A stretch of DNA of 18,081 nucleotides. It comes from Thermoprotei archaeon (GTDB lineage: Archaea; Thermoproteota; Thermoprotei; Thermofilales; B20-G17). Positions 7,683-13,094 of this stretch are shown in pieces (the first letter of the stretch is position 1; each line of letters begins with the position of its first letter). Below the pieces are notes generated by a model. It made no database searches. It had not been told where the DNA came from and saw only the letters and a list, made by a program, of their open reading frames with translations. The stretch covers positions 1 to 18,081 of the forward strand of contig QMRW01000011.1 in NCBI GenBank assembly GCA_003650785.1. Direction: 5' to 3'. A program made the position numbers and the translations under genes.

Positions 7683-8487
7683 ACTTCATCTAATACCCAG
7701 AAGCTTTGATATAATAGGCTCTAGAGAAGGAGCTATCGCTATAATAGAAATACCACCAGAAATTGAAGAGTATAAGTACAGAATTGCTGAAGCTATAGTA
7801 AGAGTACACAAAAATGTGAGAACTGTACTGAGGAAGAAGTCGCCCAGGTATAGTGCATATAGAATTAGAAGCTTTGAGTTATTGTATGGTGATAGGTGTA
7901 CAGAAGTAGTACATAAAGAGTATGGTTATCTATTGAAGTTAGATCCCACTAAAGTATACTTCTCACCACGTGATGCCTATGAGAGAATGAGAATTGCCAG
8001 ACAGGTTAGAGAGGGAGAATTTGTAATGCTTATGTTTGCTGGAGTAGGTCCATATGCTCTAGCTATATTAAAATTTCAACCTAATATAGAGAGGATAATA
8101 GCAGTTGAAGTCTCGCCCATAGCCTTCAAATATCTAATAGAAAATATAGTGATGAATAAAGCTATAGGTAAGGTACTGGCGGTATTAGGGGATGTAAAAG
8201 AGGTGTGCAATATGTGGTATGGTAAGTGTGATAGAGTGATTATGCCATTACCCAAAGGAGCTTATAAATACCTAGACATTGCTATGCTATGTTTAAAGCC
8301 TGAAGGTGGAATTATACACTTCTATTATTGGTCTAGAGAGGAGGATTTATTCTCTAAAGCCGAGAAACTACTTGTAGAGGTAGGGAAGAAGTATGGTTTT
8401 GAACTAAAAATATTAGAAAGGAGAAAGGTGTCTCCTTATGCTCCAAGAACATATAAAATAGTAGTGGATGCGCTCTTTTTCCATTAA
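7597..8487 (+). CDS. trm5: tRNA (guanine37-N1)-methyltransferase, Trm5 family
   Basis: Trm5-type class I SAM methyltransferase that would act on G37 of tRNA in the cytoplasm (m1G37, or a step toward wyosine). Family landmarks, numbered from the GTG at 7597: SFDIIG (36-41), AIAIIEIP (46-53), HKNVRTVLRK (71-80), VHKEYG (105-110), VYFSPRDAYERMRIA (120-134), the SAM loop FAGVGPYA (147-154), the substrate loop PLPKGAYKYLD (217-227), IIHFYYW (239-245), and SPYAPRTY (279-286). The usual DMFAGVGPF has Leu in place of Asp (MLMFAGVGP). The true start is uncertain. Clear homology begins near LKEILKTW (residue ~17), so the start may be GTG 7597, 7603 or 7621, or this may be the second part of a frameshifted longer protein. 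GGGGGTG at about 7623 is a possible ribosome site with only CTG after it. Confidence 0.85.
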   Translation: MVVISCLRVWGCISLNLKEILKTWIPQSKLHLIPRSFDIIGSREGAIAIIEIPPEIEEYKYRIAEAIVRVHKNVRTVLRKKSPRYSAYRIRSFELLYGDRCTEVVHKEYGYLLKLDPTKVYFSPRDAYERMRIARQVREGEFVMLMFAGVGPYALAILKFQPNIERIIAVEVSPIAFKYLIENIVMNKAIGKVLAVLGDVKEVCNMWYGKCDRVIMPLPKGAYKYLDIAMLCLKPEGGIIHFYYWSREEDLFSKAEKLLVEVGKKYGFELKILERRKVSPYAPRTYKIVVDALFFH

Positions 8488-8504
8488 AGAGTAATATTAA
8501 TACG

Positions 8505-9161
8505 CTAGCTTTTTATGCTCAACTTGAGTCTTAAAGTCCTTCTTAAGCATTCCTTCCATCCTAACTTATTTACATCTTCAAGTAATTTCATCCAGTCTAC
8601 CTTTATTATTAGAATTATTAGCGGTATTAAGAATATTATGGATATTAATCCAGGGAGTATACCTTGTTCGAGTCCAAGGTATTGTTCCATAAGTTCCCGA
8701 AACAGTCTTCCCGAGTATGCTGTAAGTATACTTATCACGATCTTTCCCGCAGTACAGGATAGAAGAAATTTCCTTACATCATATCCTATAACTCCTAGAA
8801 TTATTATGATAACATCATCGGGTGATGGAGTAGCTGCAAATATGAAGAGAGCTATAGCACCGTAATTACCTATCAGCTCCTTGAGAGCATTTAATCTTCT
8901 AAGCTGTTCAGAACTCATTAGAACATTAGCACCTCTGGAGATATAATACGTCACAAGTTTTCCTATACCACCTCCTATACCACTTACTATTCCCAGTACT
9001 AATGGATTTAGTTCTGGTATACTCGACGATACTAAAAATATAGCTGCTAAATAGGGTATTGGAATAAAAGGTATGAAGTTACCTAGTATTGATACTATCA
9101 GTGCACCCAAGTATCCCCACTCAACTACAAGTTCGTAGAGTAACTTTGATATGTCGTACAT
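8505..9161 (-). CDS. DedA / VTT-domain integral membrane protein
   Basis: 218 residues with several hydrophobic segments (about 16-46, 52-75, 101-124, 134-148 and 169-187). It has the VTT/DedA arrangement: a re-entrant-like Pro-rich loop (FIPFIPIPYLAA, 29-40), a Gly-rich helix ending in Lys (GIGGGIGKLV, 61-70), and the signature AATPSPDD (109-116) before another glycine-rich helix. Characterised DedA proteins are membrane transporters or scramblases linked to lipid carriers and membrane potential. The archaeal substrate is unknown. It follows the ECF S-component gene by 23 bases on the same strand, suggesting cotranscription, and its end converges on the Trm5-like gene 17 bases away. Confidence 0.8.
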   Translation of the reverse strand: MYDISKLLYELVVEWGYLGALIVSILGNFIPFIPIPYLAAIFLVSSSIPELNPLVLGIVSGIGGGIGKLVTYYISRGANVLMSSEQLRRLNALKELIGNYGAIALFIFAATPSPDDVIIIILGVIGYDVRKFLLSCTAGKIVISILTAYSGRLFRELMEQYLGLEQGILPGLISIIFLIPLIILIIKVDWMKLLEDVNKLGWKECLRRTLRLKLSIKS

Positions 9162-9184
9162 TATCCCGAAGAAAAGAGTTAAGC

Positions 9185-9724
9185 TTAGTGATAAATTTTT
9201 TGTAAGCTATGTACGTACTTTTCGAGTAGTTTAGAGGGTACTATTACTAGAATCGTATGAATAGCGTTGAATATAGCCACATGTATTATGTACATCTTAA
9301 GATCTAAGAACTGTAATAGATAGGGTAGTAGAAATATCAGAGTGAGTACATTAGCCAGCTCCATAACAAGTACTCTAGTAAGCATAGGAACGATTATCAC
9401 TAGATAGGAGAGCATACCATTTTTCTTAATGTAGCTACGTACCAGCCGAAGTCCTAATATTGTGGATAGTACAGCTAGTAATTTCATAAAGGGTCCTATC
9501 GGTACAAATTCACCTCTAAAGTTCAAAAAGAGGAAATGTATGATTGCCACTGCTATTGCTGAGTATAAGTTACACGCTAAAAGTGCTAAGACTGAAGGTA
9601 TTTCAGCTAAGTCAAATTTGAGAAAGGGAATTAGAGGGTAGGGCACCTGGAGCTTTGCGAGAGTAAAGAGTATAGCCATAGAGGCCAGTAGTGATGTTAC
9701 CACAAGTTCGTACTTTCTAGGCAT
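9185..9724 (-). CDS. ECF transporter substrate-binding (S) component, RibU-like
   Basis: A 179-residue membrane protein with five or six hydrophobic segments and the S-component signature FLKFDLAEIPSVLALL at 34-49. In RibU-type proteins the corresponding [FY]LKFD-x-x-[DE]IP segment is typical, followed by a helix-loop-LRG-like region (here LFLNFRGEFVPIGPFMKLLA). The S component would bind a vitamin in the membrane and join an energising module (EcfT plus two ATPases). None of these is in the window. Riboflavin is the best guess from the motif. Biotin would fit the local gene content but BioY motifs are not seen. The ATG at 9724 lies about 25 bases after a TATA-like box (9744-9753). Likely first gene of a unit with the DedA-family gene. 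Confidence 0.7.
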   Translation of the reverse strand: MPRKYELVVTSLLASMAILFTLAKLQVPYPLIPFLKFDLAEIPSVLALLACNLYSAIAVAIIHFLFLNFRGEFVPIGPFMKLLAVLSTILGLRLVRSYIKKNGMLSYLVIIVPMLTRVLVMELANVLTLIFLLPYLLQFLDLKMYIIHVAIFNAIHTILVIVPSKLLEKYVHSLQKIYH

Positions 9725-9743
9725 GGTGGCTATCTATCACCAT

Positions 9744-9753
9744 ATTATAAAAG
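9744..9753 (-). promoter_or_regulatory. TATA-like box of the ECF-S/DedA unit
   Basis: On the minus strand CTTTTATAAT lies about 25 bases before the ATG at 9724, so the transcript is probably leaderless or nearly so. Confidence 0.4.
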
Positions 9754-9800
9754 CGTTTTTTTAATTTATGAAAAGATAATTTCGTATTACCCGTAGAGCG

Positions 9801-9825
9801 AGTGCAAACATTTAAATATCGACAA
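9801..9825 (+). promoter_or_regulatory. Promoter module 1 of the carboxylase cluster
   Basis: AGTGCAAA, then a TATA-like ATTTAAATA at 9810-9818, then CGACAA. The whole module recurs almost unchanged at 12357-12380, upstream of the 58-residue gene. The predicted transcription start is near 9840, giving a leader that carries AAGGGG before the ATG at 9865. Confidence 0.6.
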
Positions 9826-9838
9826 TAGCTGAATTGTC
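9821..9838 (+). promoter_or_regulatory. Inverted repeat between TATA box and start: possible operator
   Basis: GACAAT, six bases, ATTGTC: perfect six-base arms with an AGCTGA spacer. It sits immediately downstream of the TATA box and over the predicted transcription start, where a bound repressor would block transcription. The second promoter module keeps the left arm start (GACAA) but not a perfect right arm. Confidence 0.4.
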
Positions 9839-9864
9839 AATAAGCTAATGACGAAGGGGTAAAG

Positions 9865-10782
9865 ATGCCCTTCGAAGTAACCGATGCTGAAAATGCACTA
9901 GTAATCAAAGCTAGAGGTCTACTCAGTAGAAGGAACATACTAGATCTATACTCGTATGTAGCGAGTAACCTTATCTCGTTAAACAATCTAAACTCACCAG
10001 CTATAGAACTTAGGGGAGGAATACTAAGACTTCAAGCATTAGATGAAGGTTTCATCTCAATTACAGGTTACGGGAATATAATCGTAAATGAAGAGATCTA
10101 TGGAAATTGGATCACTATACCTGTAGGCCCACAGGATGATATTATTGTTCGTTCTAAGCCAAACTCAGTAGCTTATATTAATATTGTTGGAGGAATTCCG
10201 ACAGAATTAGAGGGAGCTGAACTAAAGTGCGGTACTAAACTGAAAGAGTCGAAGTCGTATAATAATGAGGAAGTATACAAAATATTAAGTGCTCTGCAAG
10301 TACCAGAGTCTATGCGACCTCATACTGGAGGAGAGGAGATTCATATAGCTTCATCTTCAACTAAAAATAATTACAATAATGCAATTAAAGCAATACTATT
10401 GAAAGGTAAAGATTACTACCTATTGAAAGTGAAGACTCTTCCTCCACTGGATGGGATCATAGTGGAGGCAGAACCCCCAGTAGTCAAAATTGATGAGGGT
10501 GTTCTAATTCCAACCCTCTCGAACAACCATGAGGGGGAATTATGTGGTTGGATTCCTACAGATGACATGGATAGACTAGCCAGACTAGATAACTCGTGTC
10601 AAGTAAACATAAAGCTCTGCTCAGAGAGTTATGCTATGAAAAAGTGTTCGAAGTACATGGATAAGATACTCTGGCTCAAAAAAGCAATAGAGGCTTCTAT
10701 AGACGCTGCTAAAAGAGGAGCCAAAGCTCTTAGAGTTAAAATTAATGGAAGAGCTTATATAGCGTGGATAGAACCTCTCTAA
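9865..10782 (+). CDS. AHS2/PxpC-like (biotin-dependent carboxyltransferase-like) protein
   Basis: 305 residues. The region 44-116 (SPAIELRGGILRLQ... FISITGYG... ITIPVGPQDDIIV... AYINIVGGIPTELEG) follows the pattern of the AHS2/KipA/PxpC fold, where the bacterial sequence has an E-x-x-x-x-G-[GP]-x-L-x-[FL] strand, an ALTGA strand, a G-x-x-L-x-[LI] strand and a Y-[LI]-[AN]-[VI]-x-GG-[IF] strand. The end (LRVKINGRAYIAWIEP) also fits the family's last strands. The N-terminal ~40 residues lack the usual GR-x-G and SGA-x-D motifs, so this is a divergent member. PxpC and AHS2 act with PxpB/AHS1 in 5-oxoprolinase or in urea amidolyase; no such partner is here. Instead the gene lies 16 bases before the carboxyltransferase gene and shares a promoter type with the carrier-protein unit. 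ATG 9865 has AAGGGG 6-11 bases upstream. Confidence 0.55.
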   Translation: MPFEVTDAENALVIKARGLLSRRNILDLYSYVASNLISLNNLNSPAIELRGGILRLQALDEGFISITGYGNIIVNEEIYGNWITIPVGPQDDIIVRSKPNSVAYINIVGGIPTELEGAELKCGTKLKESKSYNNEEVYKILSALQVPESMRPHTGGEEIHIASSSTKNNYNNAIKAILLKGKDYYLLKVKTLPPLDGIIVEAEPPVVKIDEGVLIPTLSNNHEGELCGWIPTDDMDRLARLDNSCQVNIKLCSESYAMKKCSKYMDKILWLKKAIEASIDAAKRGAKALRVKINGRAYIAWIEPL

Positions 10783-10798
10783 AGTTCTGGTGTATATC

Positions 10799-12349
10799 AT
10801 GAGGCACGAGATAGAAAAGCTTAGAGAGATGAGAGAGAAGCTTAAAGAAGGGGGTGGTTTAGAAAAGATCGTAGAACAGCACAAGAAGGGCAAATTAACA
10901 GCCAGAGAGAGAATAGAACTACTACTGGATGAGAATTCATTAGTCGAGTTTAATGAATTCGTAGTACATAGGTGTACACTATTTGGAATGGATAGGAGAA
11001 GAGCCCTCGGAGATGGTGTTATTACAGGTTTCGGTACTATAGATGGAAGACCCGTACTCGTCTATGCTCAAGATTTCACCTTTATGGGAGGGAGTGTAGG
11101 TGAAATGCATGCAAAAAAGATTGCTGAAGTCTATAGAGTTGCTCTGAAAATAGGAGTTCCCGTGATAGGCCTAATAGACTCAGGAGGAGCAAGAATACAG
11201 GAGGGTGTAGATTCCTTAAAGGGATATGGTGAGATATTTTATCTAAATGTACTAGCATCTGGAGTCATCCCACAGATTAGTGCTATAGTAGGTCCTGCTG
11301 CTGGAGGAGCTGTATATTCACCGGCACTACAGGACTTCATATTCATGGTTAGAGATATAAGCTATATGTTTCTCACAGGACCTAAAGTGGTTAAGGCTGC
11401 ACTAGGAGAAACTGTAACCTTTCAAGAGTTGGGTGGTGCAGATATACATGGTAGTAAGAGTGGTGTTGCTCACTTTGTAGTGGATAGTGAGGAAGAATTA
11501 TATACCGAGATTAAGAGGCTCCTAAGCTATCTCCCTTTAAATAACATGGATGATCCACCAGTAGTTAAAAGTAATGATGATCCTGAAAGGAGAGAGGAGA
11601 GACTTAACAATATAATACCTAGCGAACCCCTAGAGCCTTATGATATATACGAGGTCATAGAGGGAATATTCGATCTGGATTCTTTTTTAGAGGTACATAA
11701 GGACTTTGCCCCCAATGCAGTAGTAGGCTTCGCTAGACTTGATGGAATACCCGTAGGTGTAGTAGCAAACCAACCCAAAGTATACGCTGGTTGTCTTGAC
11801 ATAGATTCCTCTGATAAAATCTCTCGTTTTGTAATGTTCTGTAATGCCTTTAATATCCCTATAGTAACATTGGTAGATGTCCCCGGTTTCCTGCCTGGAA
11901 CACATCAGGAACATGGAGGAGTAATAAGACATGGTGCCAAGATAGTGTATGCCTATTCCATAGCTACAGTCCCCAAACTTACAGTCATTCTCAGAAAAGC
12001 CTACGGGGGTGGTTATATAGCCATGTGTAGTTCACACTTAGGAGCTGATGTAGTCCTCGCCTGGCCCACTGCAGAGATAGCCGTGATGGGTCCAGAAGGA
12101 GCAGCCGAGATAGTATATAAGAGGGAGCTTAGGAAGAGTGAGGATAGAGCTACACTTCTCGAGAAGTTAATGAAGAAATATAGAGATGAAATAGCTAACC
12201 CGTATGTAGCAGCTGGTAGAGGCTACGTGAACTCAATAATAGAACCTAGTGAGACAAGGCCTACTCTAATAAGACTATTGAAGCTCTTAATGAATAAAAG
12301 AGAGCTCATGAGAAGACCTCCTAAAAAACATGGAATACCTCCCCTGTAA
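10799..12349 (+). CDS. mmdA: Acyl-CoA carboxylase/decarboxylase carboxyltransferase subunit
   Basis: 516-residue double-crotonase carboxyltransferase that moves CO2 between carboxybiotin and an acyl-CoA. N-terminal half: TARERIELLLD, the oxyanion motif GGARIQEG (129-136) and GPAAGGAVYSP (165-175). C-terminal half: LVDVPGFLPGTHQEHGG, the second oxyanion region KAYGGGYIAM (400-409) and AWPTAEIAVMGPEGA. In studied propionyl-/acetyl-CoA carboxylases the residue after the GGxY turn affects acyl choice (Asp or Ile); here it appears to be Ile407, so a strict propionyl/methylmalonyl preference should not be assumed. ATG 10799 is preferred over the in-frame GTG at 10790 because GGTG lies six bases before it. 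The MmdA name reflects gene order (carboxyltransferase, small protein, carrier protein); PccB is an equal alternative. No biotin carboxylase follows. Confidence 0.92.
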   Translation: MRHEIEKLREMREKLKEGGGLEKIVEQHKKGKLTARERIELLLDENSLVEFNEFVVHRCTLFGMDRRRALGDGVITGFGTIDGRPVLVYAQDFTFMGGSVGEMHAKKIAEVYRVALKIGVPVIGLIDSGGARIQEGVDSLKGYGEIFYLNVLASGVIPQISAIVGPAAGGAVYSPALQDFIFMVRDISYMFLTGPKVVKAALGETVTFQELGGADIHGSKSGVAHFVVDSEEELYTEIKRLLSYLPLNNMDDPPVVKSNDDPERREERLNNIIPSEPLEPYDIYEVIEGIFDLDSFLEVHKDFAPNAVVGFARLDGIPVGVVANQPKVYAGCLDIDSSDKISRFVMFCNAFNIPIVTLVDVPGFLPGTHQEHGGVIRHGAKIVYAYSIATVPKLTVILRKAYGGGYIAMCSSHLGADVVLAWPTAEIAVMGPEGAAEIVYKRELRKSEDRATLLEKLMKKYRDEIANPYVAAGRGYVNSIIEPSETRPTLIRLLKLLMNKRELMRRPPKKHGIPPL

Positions 12350-12356
12350 CACTCTT

Positions 12357-12380
12357 AGTGCAAATATTTAATAGCGACAA
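12357..12380 (+). promoter_or_regulatory. Promoter module 2 of the carboxylase cluster
   Basis: AGTGCAAA, TATA-like ATATTTAA (about 12364-12371), then CGACAA. Aligned to module 1 at 9801 it differs by two substitutions and one missing base over 25 positions. Its TATA centre is about 30 bases before the ATG at 12399, so the 58-residue gene and the carrier-protein gene can be transcribed separately from the carboxyltransferase gene, with a nearly leaderless start. Confidence 0.6.
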
Positions 12381-12398
12381 GAAACGAAATGTAAGTAG

Positions 12399-12575
12399 AT
12401 GAATAAAGGTGGTATCTTGGACGATGAGTATGCAAAGATAGCCCTAATAACGGCTTTGGTGTACACAAAACTCGAAAAAAGTAAAAGAGGAAAACTAACT
12501 AGGTACACGTATAAGCCCAGGAACTTCTGGGCTCTAGCATCAAAACTTGATATAGTTTTCAATAGGTGTAGTTGA
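12399..12575 (+). CDS. Small soluble accessory subunit candidate of the biotin enzyme (58 residues)
   Basis: A short frame beginning MNKGGILDDEYAKIALIT and ending WALASKLDIVFNRCS, with TGA at 12573-12575. The stop overlaps the ATG of the carrier-protein gene by one base (TGATG), implying translational coupling. The pattern of a helix with I-x-x-I-T-A-L-V-Y, a basic linker, then W-A-L-A-S-[KR]-L resembles the soluble segment found in small gamma/delta-type proteins encoded between carboxyltransferase and carrier-protein genes (OadG/MmdD-like). There is no transmembrane helix, unlike OadG. The inferred role is tethering the carrier protein to the carboxyltransferase. The start lacks a Shine-Dalgarno site and fits a leaderless message from the promoter at 12357-12380. 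Confidence 0.7.
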   Translation: MNKGGILDDEYAKIALITALVYTKLEKSKRGKLTRYTYKPRNFWALASKLDIVFNRCS

Positions 12576-12922
12576 TGCGAAGAAGATTTAGAATAATAAT
12601 AGATGGAAGAATTTATGAAGTAGAAGTAGAGCCCCTGAAAACTCCACTAATAAGAAGGAAAAGTCCTAGAGTCAGGCTTGTTAGAGATCTGACTAGACCT
12701 ATCACTAAAGGCGAGATTTTATCTCCTATAGCTGGAACTGTCGTAGAGGTTAAAGTGAATACAGGTGACATGGTTAAGAAAGGAGATGTGATAGCTATAT
12801 TAGAGTCTATGAAGACCCTAGTAGAGATCAGAGCTGATAGAAGCGGTATAGTCAAAGACATCAGGGTTAAAGAAGGACAGTTTGTCAACAAAGACCAGCC
12901 TATAGCTGTAATCAAGAGTTAG
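12575..12922 (+). CDS. Biotin carboxyl carrier protein
   Basis: 115 residues from the ATG at 12575 (an in-frame TTG at 12572 is possible but less likely). Residues 1-22 are a beta-hairpin (FRIIIDGRIYEVEVEPL), 23-46 a basic linker, and 47-115 the biotinyl domain. The biotinylated lysine is K80 in ESMKT (usual form AMKM), flanked by the expected PIAGTVVEVKVNTGDMVKKGD and GIVKDIRVKEGQFV glycine turns. The linker is short and lacks the Pro/Ala-rich tether of many decarboxylase carrier proteins. It would be biotinylated by the ligase encoded at 15636-16616 and shuttle CO2 to or from the carboxyltransferase. One-base overlap with the 58-residue gene. Confidence 0.92.
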   Translation: MRRRFRIIIDGRIYEVEVEPLKTPLIRRKSPRVRLVRDLTRPITKGEILSPIAGTVVEVKVNTGDMVKKGDVIAILESMKTLVEIRADRSGIVKDIRVKEGQFVNKDQPIAVIKS

Positions 12923-13053
12923 CTAAGTACCAGTATACGATTTCCTCATCTTCACGATTACTGGCAGATTATTACTCTTTTACAGTCCCCTAGTTATGGT
13001 ATCCATGGAGATTAAATGATAGAGGTTCAACTTAAAAGAGATGGAAGGACGAA

Positions 13054-13063
13054 GATATTTTAA
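13054..13063 (+). promoter_or_regulatory. TATA-like box of the complete GH42 gene
   Basis: GATATTTTAA lies 32-41 bases before the ATG at 13095, which has no clear Shine-Dalgarno sequence. Confidence 0.4.
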
Positions 13064-13094
13064 GTAATCGAGTTAACTCTACTGGTAGTACTGA

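Noticed and set aside
9821..9838. The dyad as a BirA operator.
   Set aside because: It does not resemble the bacterial BirA consensus (TTGT..AACC with a long spacer); the binder is left open.
12399..12575. The 58-residue protein as a true OadG sodium-pump gamma subunit.
   Set aside because: There is no transmembrane helix and no membrane beta subunit gene in the window.
12613..12915. 100-codon minus-strand frame opposite the carrier protein.
   Set aside because: It is the complement of a convincing biotinyl-domain gene and its translation is low-complexity Leu/Ser/Thr typical of an antisense shadow.
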